From NCBI GenBank assembly GCA_024364805.1, contig CM044500.1, positions 78,283,696 through 78,347,695 of the forward strand: a DNA stretch of 64,000 nt, given 5' to 3'. The stretch is from Euprymna scolopes. Lineage: Eukaryota > Mollusca > Cephalopoda > Sepiida > Sepiolidae. Below are positions 10,197-20,068 of this stretch, piece after piece (the first letter of the stretch is position 1; each line of letters begins with the position of its first letter). The notes beneath the pieces are model-generated. The model was given only the letters and a program-made list of their open reading frames with translations. It searched no databases and was not told where the DNA came from. The translations under genes were made by a program, and so were the position numbers.

Positions 10197-10738
10197 ATAA
10201 TACGTTCGAAAATTCGAGCATATTTTCATAGTAGTCACCACAAGTGGACGTATCTTTAATACAACATTGTCATGAGTATCGCAATTCCCTACTCCACTAC
10301 TAGAGACAACCACATTTTATATTCGATTTGTTTTACCAGTTTTCTCGTTTGTTAAAGTCAGTAATGTAAATCCTATAAAGGACTATATCTCCCATGGATA
10401 TGATGATTACTAAAGTCTCTCCGTGTTTAATTTAACAACGAAAAGAAAATAGTGATATTTATAATGATATTAATAAATACAAAATCGACATAAATTAAGA
10501 TATTAGTTTTAAGTGTTGTTTTTCCGACCACACAATGCCTGGTAAAGCCGGGGAGACTGATAGCCTATATGATAAAATTGAACGTGCGCGTGTCCGACTC
10601 TCCTCAATATACAGATATTCAAATTTAATTTTATAATCTAAGAAAGAGGAATTTAATCATCATAATCACTGATTACAATGATACAATGAACGGAAAAATA
10701 AACACGTTAAGCATTTAATACGTGAGGGCACAGTGACG
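10197..10738. other. AT-rich stretch, no gene seen
   Basis: Nothing recognisable. The short open frames have no protein character. Confidence 0.5.
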
Positions 10739-10749
10739 AATTTTTATAA

Positions 10750-10809
<60 letters not shown>
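10739..10809. repeat. (AAT)n microsatellite
   Basis: About 70 bp of ATA/AAT trinucleotides. Confidence 0.97.
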
Positions 10810-10934
10810 TCTGATTTCGTTTACCAACCGCCCCCTGAAAACTGATAGGATTTATTATCCGAGAACTTTCACTCAATCCTGGCTCCAAAAAAGGAGCTTC
10901 AAGGATCGAGGGTTTTCCTAAGGATATTTGTGGT

Positions 10935-11360
10935 ACCTAAAATAGCAGAGGTATGAAGGCTACCCTAAACATCAGAGATTCGTGGTTTTTTTCAAATGTC
11001 CTCCTAGATGTCTCAATACTACACATAGCGCACCAACTGTGACCAGGATTAATTGTGTTGTAAACCTGCGTATACGCCCCATCTCCGATCCCCACGTGGC
11101 ATAATTTCTCCACTCCTTCTACATCTCTCTCACATTCCATTCCGCTACAATTTGCCACTTTTTTGAAACCTTGTCAATGATGACCAAATCTGGACGATTA
11201 TATGCACATTGCTTGGTTGTCATGACACTTTTGTTCCACCATAACTCTACATTGCCATCCACATTCGTACCTCTTCGAACTACCTTCCAAGGCACTTCAC
11301 CCCAAACTTCTTACAAATTTCCCAGTATACCAGAAGCACCATGCGAGCGTTTCATTTGCG

Positions 11361-11410
<50 letters not shown>

Positions 11411-11637
11411 CCAATCCGCTACACCCTACTTGAAGATACGCAGTTGACTCTCCAAACTTTCCAAAGATCCGGAATTATGTAGCAACATCCCCTCCTAAAA
11501 CCAATTTCTATAACAGCCGTGTCCCTAATTCCTGCTTTTGTGCTGCAGAAACAAAAGCTTCTGCACTCTTAGCTATAACCTTTCATCACAATATCAGCTA
11601 CATACTGAAACAACTGTCCATACATGTTCTTCCCAGG
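10935..11637 (-). mobile_element. LINE C-terminal region with PD-(D/E)xK-like endonuclease tail, decayed
   Basis: Several minus-strand frames together show the conserved tail of a widespread metazoan non-LTR retrotransposon. In order they are GKNMYGQ, an AAQKQELGTR block, QRERER...KWNARMVLLVYWEICKKFGVK (the REYKRRHD..VHWKLCEKHG part of the family), NRPDLVIIDKVSKKWQIV (the RPD...D..KK catalytic block of the restriction-like endonuclease) and VTVGALCVVLRHLGGHLKK (the VVVGALG...L...L terminal block). At least three frameshifts separate these blocks, so it is dead. A (CT)n array at 11364-11407 has expanded inside the Arg-Glu codons. Family blocks are named from general knowledge; no alignment was run. 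Confidence 0.7.
11364..11407. repeat. (CT)n microsatellite within LINE coding sequence
   Basis: About 22 CT units, reading as alternating Arg-Glu codons on the LINE's coding strand where the family has a short REYKRR motif. Confidence 0.95.
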
Positions 11638-11649
11638 GGGTGTGAGGTA

Positions 11650-12219
11650 TGTATGTAGGAGAGGGGAACCCTGTTTTAATATTATTTTAAAAAAAACACG
11701 ATGTTAAAGAAAATTGGAAAAACCAGAACAAAGCAAAACACCGAACAAACGTAAAAAAAAACAAAGGAAAAAAAAAAGGTGTAAAAGAGGAAAAAAGTTT
11801 AGGTAGAAAGACAGACTAGAACCCCAAGTATCGAGGCTAAGGCGGAAAAATGCCCGACACGTTACCCCTACGCCAAAAAGACACACGCTTAATAACGAAT
11901 AAAATTAAACCTTTAAAAACACTTGCAGGTGGTTGAAACTAACGTGAACGTCTTCTAGGTCAAACATTATGTCATTGTCGTAGCAGCAGGATGAGAGAAA
12001 ATAACGGAACGCGTTTTTCGGTCCCCCTCTCTATACATAACTGATGATTTTAGGGTGAAGGAATTAATGTTTTTGGCCAATTCTTCGTTATTTATCGGGC
12101 GAAGTTTCGAGCTTTAAAATGATACCTATCTGACAAAAATCCGTGGCCCGTGTTGAAAGTTTGTGCGATACATACAAACACAAATACATACATACACACA
12201 TTTTCACTTTTATATATAT
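11650..12219 (-). mobile_element. Helitron-like non-autonomous element, copy 1 of 5
   Basis: Read on the minus strand it begins after a short TATATATA with AAAGTGAAAATGTGTG and GTATTTGTGTTTGTATG. It then has the family blocks near 12060-12150, ACAAACTTTCAACACGGGCC and (further on) AATTGGCCAAAAACATTAAT. A tRNA-like cassette follows: a TGGCGTAGGGGTAA A-box-like motif (about 11858-11875) and GGGGTTCTAGTC B-box (about 11815-11826). The 3' end is not clean: the usual hairpin plus CTAG is missing, and the border toward the LINE at 11637 is approximate. Confidence 0.6.
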
Positions 12220-12220
12220 A

Positions 12221-12728
12221 CTAGCGGGGTTACCCGGCGAGTGTTTGGAGGTGAGTGTAGGGGGGGGGGGGGGGGGTAAAGAACTTCTTAAAAAATCGAA
12301 AAACGTGGTATAAATAACGGTGTTTCAATATTGAATGTTTAAAAATCGAGAAAAAAGTATATCTGATAACTGGGATTGAACTTGAAATCTGTAGACAACG
12401 ATGATATTACTTAACCCATCGCGCTATAGACGCGTGGGAGAAAATGAGCCGGGTTTTATAACATTTAAAACAAATTCAATGCACAACGTCTTTTGCGCGT
12501 ATTGACGCATGCGTAAAGCCATCTTGTCATGAAGATGCAATTCTTTTCACCACTCCCTGTAAAAAACTGAGCCGTTAAAGATGAAGGAATAAATGTTTTG
12601 AGCCAATTTTTCGATATTTGTCGTCCAAGATGTCGAGCTTTTAAATGATCTCGAATTCGGGAAAATCCGCGGCCTGTGTCGAATGTTCTTGCGAGAGATA
12701 AAAACACACAAACACACACACATTTTCG

Positions 12729-12731
<3 letters not shown>
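12221..12731 (-). mobile_element. Helitron-like non-autonomous element, copy 2 of 5
   Basis: The minus-strand 3' end reads CGCCGGGTAACCCCGCTAGT: a GC-rich hairpin remnant, then CTAG followed by T, the hallmark of Helitron 3' termini. The tRNA-like cassette has A-box TAGCGCGATGGGTTAA (about 12411-12427) and B-box AGTTCAATCCCA (about 12370-12382). The 5' part shares GACAAATATCGAAAAATTGG and CATTTATTCCTTCA with the other copies and ends at AAGCGAAAATGTGTGTG beside a (TA)n array. A G16-type homopolymer lies at about 12260-12277. Confidence 0.7.

Positions 12732-12790
<59 letters not shown>
12731..12790. repeat. (TA)n microsatellite between two Helitron-like copies
   Basis: 60 bp of TA, lying between the 5' end of copy 2 and the CTAG 3' end of copy 3. 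Confidence 0.95.
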
Positions 12791-12791
<1 letters not shown>

Positions 12792-13478
12792 TAGCGGGGG
12801 TTACCGGCGTTGCCCGGGTGTGTAGAGGCGTGTGTGCTCGGTTAATCAAAACATAAGAATAAGCGAAGTAAATATTTAAAATATTAAATAGTAAATTGTT
12901 AAATATTTTATATAAAATAAATGTTAAAACTTTAAAAAACAAAAATAAAAAAGAAAACGCGAATATAATGGGGGGGGAACAGAACAACGAACATTAAAAC
13001 GTCTTTAAAAAATCTGAAAAATAAAAACCAAACAAAAAAAAACATAGAACGTGAAAAATGGCTTAAATAACCCTGTTTCAATATTAAACCTTTAAAAATA
13101 AAAAAGACACCACGATTCGAACCCAAAACCTTTCGGTAATGAGGCCGCGCTCTAAGCAACTGAGCTAGGGCGATGTTTTTTATAATCTTTAAACTAAATC
13201 AGGTTCCGACGTCATTTGCGCATGCGTAGAACCGAACTCGTCATGAGAGGACGGTTTTTGCTGCCCCCCTCTGTTGAAAACTGCTGCTTTCAGAGTAAAG
13301 AAATTAATGTTTTTAGCCAAGTTTTCGATATTTGTCGGGCGAAGGTTGGAAGTTTAAAATGATACCAATCTGGCAAAAATTCGTAACCCGTGTCGAATGT
13401 TTTTTGCGAGTCATTCAAAACCATAAATACATACAAACAAACATACATGCACACATTTTTGCTTTTATATATATATAG
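12791..13478 (-). mobile_element. Helitron-like non-autonomous element, copy 3 of 5
   Basis: The minus-strand 3' end has the classic loop motif GGGCAACGCCGG followed by TAACCCCCGCTAG. A tRNA-like cassette (13108-13172) is the best preserved of the cluster: TAGCTCAGTTGCTTAGAGC matches a D-arm and A box, and GGGTTCGAATCG matches a T-arm B box, separated by about 30 bp. The anticodon arm does not pair, so it is not a functional tRNA gene. The 5' part matches the other copies and ends at AAGCAAAAATGTGTGCATG (about 13445-13465). Confidence 0.75.
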
Positions 13479-13479
13479 A

Positions 13480-14171
13480 CTAGCGGGAGTTCCCGGCGTT
13501 GCCCAGGGGGGTGATCAAAACATAAGAATAAGCGAAGTAAATATTTTTAAATATTAGATGTTAAAAGTTAAGAAATAAAAAAGCACCCCAACGTAAGGCA
13601 AACGAACGATGTTAAATGTAAAAATCGGAAAAAGAATAAAAGAAAACGCGAATGTAATGGGGAAAAGCATAAAAACAAGCGTTAAAAAGTCTTTAAACAA
13701 TCTTAAAAATACCCCCCCCAAAAAAACACGTGAAAAATGGCTTAAATAACCCTGTTTCAATTTTAACATTTAAAAAATCGAAAAAAATAGACACCTCACC
13801 CCACGATTCAAACCCAATACCTACAGATAATGAGGCCGCGCTCTAAGCATCTGAGCCAAGACGACGTCGAAGAAATTGTGTCAGTTTTTTAAATATTTAA
13901 AGTAAATCATGTTCCGACGTCGTATGACGCATGCGTAGAAGTGAACTTGTCATGAGAGGACAGTATTTACTGACCCCCTCCCTATAGAAAACTGATGATT
14001 TTAGGTTGAAGAAATTAATGTTTTGGGGCAATTTTCGATATTCGTCGAGCGAAGGTTGGAACTTAAAACTAGTACCGATCTCGTGAAAATACGTGACCCG
14101 TGTCGAAAGTTTTTGCGAGACATACGAACACACATACATACATACAAAAAACATACATACACACATTTTCG

Positions 14172-14182
<11 letters not shown>
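13480..14182 (-). mobile_element. Helitron-like non-autonomous element, copy 4 of 5
   Basis: Starts on the plus strand with CTAGCGGGAGTTCCCGGCG, the reverse complement of a hairpin-plus-CTAG Helitron 3' terminus. The tRNA-like cassette at 13801-13866 has GGCTCAGATGCTTAGAGC and GGGTTTGAATCG, closely matching copy 3, so copies 3 and 4 are sister elements. Both have about 320 bp between the B box and the CTAG end. The 5' end abuts a (TA)n run at 14174-14207. Confidence 0.75.
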
Positions 14183-14210
<28 letters not shown>

Positions 14211-14219
14211 AGAGAGGGA

Positions 14220-14768
14220 CTAGCGGGGGTACCCGATGTGGCCTGGGTGATTGTAAGTGTGTGTTTTGGTCAGGTGTTTGGAAGTGTAAAAGAAAAAAAA
14301 GTTTTAATAGAAAAGTAGACTTGAACCCCGAAACTTTGACGTGGAGATGGAAACGAAATGAAAAAAAAAAAACCCTGGGACCTAGCCATATTGGCCACGA
14401 GAGAAGAGGAATAAAAAAAACTCTTAACGTTTATGCAATGAAATAGACAGGTGCGAGAACCTTAAGTCGCGTGATATTTGACCCTGGAAGATGGCGCGGC
14501 TGCAAGCAAGTTTTCGCTTGTTTTATACTGAAAAGCGAAAGATACACTGGACGCTAAAAAATATGGAAAAATAACGCGTGAAAGTCGGGCAAAATGAACA
14601 GACAGGCGACCCCCGTTATATCTCATATATATTATCATTTAGATGTGATATAAACAGTTTTAAGAAAGAATGAGCCGACTGAAAAGTCTAGCGAAAAAAG
14701 CCTTTTACAGACATACAGAAAAACCGAACACACATACATAGATACATACATAAACACATTTCCGCTTT
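14220..14768 (-). mobile_element. Helitron-like non-autonomous element, copy 5 of 5
   Basis: Begins (plus strand) CTAGCGGGGGTACCCGATGT, a decayed version of the shared 3' terminus. A-box-like TGGCCAATATGGCTAGG (about 14381-14397) and B-box GGGGTTCAAGTCTAC (about 14315-14329) are present but about 50 bp apart, with an A-rich insertion between them. The 5' end again carries repeated ACATACATA and AAAGCGGAAATGTG before a TA/TG microsatellite. Confidence 0.6.
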
Positions 14769-14802
<34 letters not shown>

Positions 14803-14831
14803 GGTGTGTGTGTGTGTGTGTGTGTGTGTGT
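14768..14831. repeat. Compound (TA)n/(TG)n microsatellite
   Basis: TA units followed by TG units, between copy 5 and the left arm of the inverted Helitron pair. Confidence 0.95.
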
Positions 14832-15582
14832 ACAGCAAAAGTACCCGTCTTGACTGGGTTCAAAAGCAGCCTACAGAAAATGGACTCTGATTTATTAAAG
14901 TATGATAGGTTATAAAAAGGAAGGATTGTAAAGAGATAGCTTCGAATTTGGGGGTATCAAAACCAAAGAAAAATGCGATAAAAGTAAAAATAAAATAGAT
15001 AAACCCCATAATTTATTATACCACATCTGTTCACAATGAAACACTTATCACAATATTCTGTGGATCTATATTCAAAAACCTTGTTAAACTGTGTGCTATA
15101 TTTCCATACTATGGAGGTCAGGCGCGAACGAACACCCCATTATTCTATTATCCCATATTTCTTCAAACTGAAACATAATTATCAAAGTATACTTACACAG
15201 ATAGATATGAAAAGTCTTTATTAAAGCCTGTACCTATCTCCATTCTATGGAGGCCAGCGCGAATGCAAACCCCACAATTTTATATTACAATCCCTATTAA
15301 AACATACTTATCAAAGATATCTTATGTACATCTATATCAAAAACACTTGTAAACGTTTTTTTAAATTTTTTGATTGTTTATTTCCATACTTTGTGGACCA
15401 GGCGCGTACGCAGACCCCACAATTTTAATGAACCGTCGTTCTGCAGGATCAACCATACCCATTCCTGTGTCTCAGTACATCTTCTATCATAATATGTGAT
15501 CAGTTTTCTATAACAGTCAACAATATAGGAGCCTATTCGTGACCAGACACACACACACATACATTCAGCTTTATATTATAGA
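14832..15582 (-). mobile_element. Helitron-like element (left arm of large inverted repeat)
   Basis: Reverse complement of this segment matches 16307-16801 over both ends. Shared blocks include AATATAAAGCTGAA, TCTGGTCAC, TTGTGGGGTCTGCGTACGCG, CTTTGGTTTTGATACCCCCA, TCAGAGTCCATTTTCTGTAG and GAACCCAGTCAA. On the minus strand the 5' end is TCTATAATATAAAGC (TC start at 15582). The 3' end has the stem ACCC...GGGT but a changed CTAG. The arm is longer than its partner because of a three-copy internal repeat at about 15095-15430. Confidence 0.75.
15095..15430 (-). repeat. Internal tandem repeat, about 140-bp unit, three copies
   Basis: The block 'tccatactatggaggtcagg' followed by a GCGCGAACG-like motif and CACCCC/ACCCCAC recurs at about 15101, 15238 and 15382. 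Units are well diverged from one another. The partner element at 16307-16801 has only one clear unit. Confidence 0.7.
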
Positions 15583-15645
15583 TATCTCTTTCTATCTTCT
15601 TCTATCTATTCTTTCTATTCTTCTTCTATCTATTCTTCTATCTCT

Positions 15646-16306
15646 TCTCTATATAAATAAAATGAACTCATTTTTTCCCGTCGGATTTTGACCTTAATAG
15701 GATTAAAAATCAAGATATTTCATGCAAATATAATATGCACAAACGGCAGAACAATATCTGAGGTGTGTTATAGGCTTATTATTTCTCAAATTCCTCGATA
15801 ATCTTAGATTTCTATACTTTTTCTGCTGAGAAGTCACGGCCAAAATCGGTTAAGATCAATGGAAGTGGTAAAATATTTTCTCTCTAATAAATTACTCCTC
15901 CCCCTGCCACCACTTAACACCGTTTGGGGATCGTTCACAAGAAACAGTTGAGAAGAGAACACCGGTTTGGCTTCGTAGTTCTTTCATGTGAAGTTATTTA
16001 AAATCAATAAACTAAGCTGCAGTGCTCTGTGACGTAGTGGTTAGCGTGCTGGACAATTCACATTATATTTTCACGTTCGCTCCGACCTACCGTAGTCGTT
16101 TTATTTTCCTAAACAACTGGAATGGACTTTTCTTGGTGGTCGAACTGTTAACGTTGCAGATGTTTTTTTTTTATTTCACACTTTATTTTCCTACTTTTAC
16201 TCATGACTCCGGGTTTGATCCTTCCTACTTACCTACCATAACATTTTTTAAAACTCCCCCCCGTCCCGGAAACAAACACTCGGGCAACGCCGGGTACCCT
16301 CGCTAG
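15646..16306 (+). mobile_element. Helitron-like non-autonomous element with clean termini
   Basis: The 5' end is TCTCTATATAAATAAAATGA, a typical Helitron-like TC start. The 3' end has a 6-bp stem (278-283 with 290-295 of the 16-kb block; loop GCAACG), 7 nt, then CTAG at 16303-16306 followed by T. Inside is a tRNA-like sequence whose A-box part (16026-16055, GTAGTGGTTAGCGTGCTGGA) and B-box part (about 16200-16220, CTCCGGGTTTGATCC) are separated by about 145 bp, as if interrupted. The element sits exactly between the two arms of the inverted Helitron pair. No transposase (Rep/helicase) is encoded. Confidence 0.75.
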
Positions 16307-16801
16307 TATAATATAAAGCTGAACGTCTGTGTGTGTGTGTGTGGGTGTGTGTCTGGTCACCAATAGTCTCCTATATGGTGTGCTATTATAGAAAACTTAT
16401 CACATATAATGATACAAGATGTATTAGACACAGGAGTGGGAATGTTTGATTCATTAAAATTGTGGGGTCTGCGTACGCGCCTGGTCCACAAAGTATGGAA
16501 ATAAAAAAATTAAAAATTATAAAAAAAAACATTTACAAGTGTTTTTGATATAGATGTATATAATAATACTTTCATAAGTATGTTTTAACTTAAATGTATT
16601 AACAGGTATGGTATAATAAATTATGGGGTTTATCTATTTCATTTTTACTTTTATCATATTTTGCTTTGGTTTTGATACCCCCAAATTCGAAGCTATCTCT
16701 TTACAACCTTTCCTTTTCATAACCTATCATACTTTCATAAATCAGAGTCCATTTTCTGTAGGCTGTTTTTGAACCCAGTCAACGATTGGTACTTTTGCTA
16801 G
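16307..16801 (+). mobile_element. Helitron-like element (right arm of inverted repeat), fused to the preceding Helitron
   Basis: Starts TATAATATAAAGCTGAACG immediately after the CTAG of the preceding element, lacking the initial TC that its inverted partner retains. Ends GGTACTTTTGCTAG at 16801, followed by T and a (TA)n array. It is a shorter version (about 495 bp) of 14832-15582 in the opposite orientation. Contains a (GT)n run near 16330-16350. Confidence 0.75.
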
Positions 16802-17754
<953 letters not shown>

Positions 17755-17790
17755 GACAGGCTCCAAAATGGCGGATCCAATTTCCGGTAT
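17755..17790 (+). promoter_or_regulatory. Candidate core promoter / first-exon motif cluster (YY1 and ETS-like sites)
   Basis: CAAAATGGCGG (about 17764-17773) matches the YY1 consensus that commonly overlaps the start codon or sits just downstream of the start site in animal housekeeping genes. TTTCCGG (17781-17787) is an ETS-type core 7 bp downstream. The combination in otherwise AT-rich DNA is suggestive. No TATA box is evident. Confidence 0.35.
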
Positions 17791-17930
17791 GAACTTATTT
17801 TATCAACGATGCGAGTTGTCTTGCTTTTAGTTTTTCTTACATTTATAAATTATTATTAATCAAATTCATCTCGCAGCCTCGATGAGTGTGATGGGAGTTG
17901 AATTATTGAAAAGATTGGCGACAGTATCAG
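17768..17930 (+). CDS. Candidate 5' coding exons of an unidentified host gene
   Basis: An ATG at 17768 in a strong Kozak context (AAAATGG) opens six codons plus one base (MADPIS, ending 17786), followed by GT at 17787. A possible 90-bp intron ends with CTCGCAG at 17876. Exon 2 (17877-17930) keeps the frame and reads ASMSVMGVELLKRLATVS, ending CAG before GT at 17931. Read-through instead hits a stop at once, so splicing at 17930 is needed. Both exons end in phase 1. I recognise no family, and no further exon is visible in the following 30 bp. Short introns are unusual where introns are long, so this remains a hypothesis. Confidence 0.35.
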
Positions 17931-18119
17931 GTTGAATCTTTGAGAGAAAATAATTTCAGCCGAGAAACGAAAAATTAAGGTTGCTTTTTTAAAAATTAAT
18001 GTTTTTCATCGTTCGTTGAATTGATTATTTTTTGTTTATAGTTTCTTTTGCATAGTTTTACTTGATATTTTATTTTAACTTTCTCATATTATTATTATAA
18101 TTATTATTTACTCACTCGG

Positions 18120-18440
18120 AATAGACACGCAAGCCATCATCGAAAATTCCTCAAATTCGTGGCGTTCTATGGAGTCTGAGTAGCAACATGTCCCCCTAAG
18201 TTTCCTTGTAATCTCCACCTTTTTCGGTAACATATGCAGACGAACTTGCGTTATTGTAACAGCCACTTACCATCGGCTCTTCTTGGCGGCAACAATCGGT
18301 TTTCACTGGCATGAGGATCCCAGTTTTCTTGCCAAGCATTCAGCGGAGGTCTGGCTAGTGCTTTCTTTCCTGAGTCTTTCCATTTTACTTGACCCTCATG
18401 GCTTATTTGTTGTGACGTCAGTTGTTAATAGTACATACAT
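18120..18440 (-). other. GC-richer segment with a strong splice-donor-like site, unidentified
   Basis: On the minus strand one frame reads KWKDSGKKALARPPLNAWQE with nearby PPRRADG, then GATGGTAAGTGG, a good splice-donor match, at about 18268-18279. The protein is not recognisable and no acceptor-bounded exon can be drawn. It may be an exon of an unknown gene or a piece of an unclassified repeat. Confidence 0.2.
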
Positions 18441-18461
18441 AAAATATATTACAAAAAGTTA

Positions 18462-18524
<63 letters not shown>
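18462..18524. repeat. (ATT)n microsatellite
   Basis: TTA/ATT trinucleotides with two TCA-type interruptions. Confidence 0.95.
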
Positions 18525-18525
<1 letters not shown>

Positions 18526-18739
18526 ATTTCTGTGTTTTTATTATACTTATTTTAATTGTTCTTTTTTCTTCTTATTACGTTTTTCTTCTTATTTTTGAAA
18601 ATTATTTCCAGACTTTTACTTCTTTTTTTATTTTTATATTTTTTTCTTTTTTATATTATTATCAATACTATTCATATTTTTTTTATTCTTGCTTATGATT
18701 TTTAATTATTTCCCTATCCTTCATTATCTGGTATTTGAC

Positions 18740-19330
18740 TTTTTTTTGCAAAGGAGAGTATCTTGTGTCAAGGCCCAAAGCAACTGAATAATTGCTAATG
18801 GGGTGAAGATAGTAGTAATCAGTAAAAGTGGAAATTCGATAGAAATTGATTATTTTCTCGGGAAATATCAACAAAAACTTGTTTCTGTGAAATGAAAAAC
18901 AACTATTCCATAGTACGTTAAACGATCATGCTATACTCAGACGCGCGGTAGGGTGTTTCAAAGATAGACAGCTTGTAGAAAGAAGTTTGCTTGTGGATAA
19001 CATTTAGTTTAGGTTTCATATGAAGAGTAAGGGAAATTGTGGATCCTTATTTTAACAAAGTGAGTGCTGGTTGTGAATCTTATGCAGCGGCAGGAACTAT
19101 AAATTGAGGTTTTGTCGACCACCTGCTATGAGAATAATGATAGACCAGAGATAGAAGTGCAACTTTTTCTTCTGTAGAAAAGATGAATCTGGGAGGGGAA
19201 GAGGACATATCTAAATTGGTTTTGAAGTTGATTTTACACTCTGTTTAAGTAGGAAAAGATGCTCTGAAAGGCCTTCCCCAGATGTGGCTACAGAACCCCA
19301 TCTTAATACGTGCATGGTTCGTTTGGAAGA
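18740..19330 (-). mobile_element. Old LINE 3' fragment (reverse transcriptase C-terminus)
   Basis: The minus-strand translation contains MGFCSHIWGRPF, then ALLSLVYHYSHSRWSTK, then FIVPAA and SLTLHMKPKLNVIHKQTSFY. These correspond in order to MEYCCHIWAGA, ASLSLFYRYFHGRCSSE, LVPP and PKSKRRFHEQSFF of the copy at 62803-63362. A 3' UTR block 'tgtgtcaaggcccaaagcaact' near 18766-18787 aligns with the family's 'cttatcaaggcccggaagc'. Several stops and frameshifts. It is a divergent, older copy of the same or a sister family. Confidence 0.65.
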
Positions 19331-19822
19331 TGAAGTTGCGATCGAGATATATGATGAAGATGAAGATGCGATCAAGCGGTAGAGGTATACATTCTTTTAT
19401 CCGGCGACCGCTACTTAAAACTACTTTTCACAAACTCAACTCAATCCAATAATTAACGAATACATATATCATGTGCATTTTTTTAAATATAAATGGTGGT
19501 TCTTGTTTGAGTATCAAGTTAAAAATTGCACAAGACACACAAAAAAAAACTGATGTTTTTTTGTCTAGAAAATGCCTTGAACATAGAAACGGCCACTATT
19601 TTATGCACCTATTCCTGATTTTTAAAGTAAACTGAGTAGGAATTAATATACATGTATTGTGTGTGTTTTAATGTTATTTAACAATTCGAAAATTTTTCCA
19701 ATTGCCATAGAAAGCAAGAGGGAGTTAAAGAGAGAAGTGGTAAGCACTAAAGAAGGTATTATACTTTTAAACTGTTTGGTTGTTCATGAACCAGGCAATA
19801 ATAAGTAATCATGCTAAGTACC

Positions 19823-19824
<2 letters not shown>

Positions 19825-19899
<75 letters not shown>
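19825..19899. repeat. (TA)n microsatellite
   Basis: About 74 bp of TA. A second, shorter array lies at 20030-20064. Confidence 0.97.
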
Positions 19900-19902
<3 letters not shown>

Positions 19903-20028
19903 AGTTATAAAATATATATGACTTAATAACTAGATCTACCTCCGTATTGAACACTTTTGAAGTAAATACTTAGTTTACGCATAAATATATACTTTCGTAT
20001 ATTAATTTTATGTGAGTAAGTTAAGTAG

Positions 20029-20068
<40 letters not shown>

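Noticed and set aside
13108-13172. A functional tRNA gene inside Helitron-like copy 3
   Set aside because: D-arm and T-arm motifs are good, but the anticodon and acceptor stems do not pair, so it is tRNA-like only.
12045-14020. CTGATGA followed by a GAA-containing block within the Helitron-like copies (near 12050 and 13992), as possible hammerhead ribozymes
   Set aside because: Stem II does not close, there is no GAAA plus stem III plus NTH arrangement, and other copies of the family do not keep CTGATGA.
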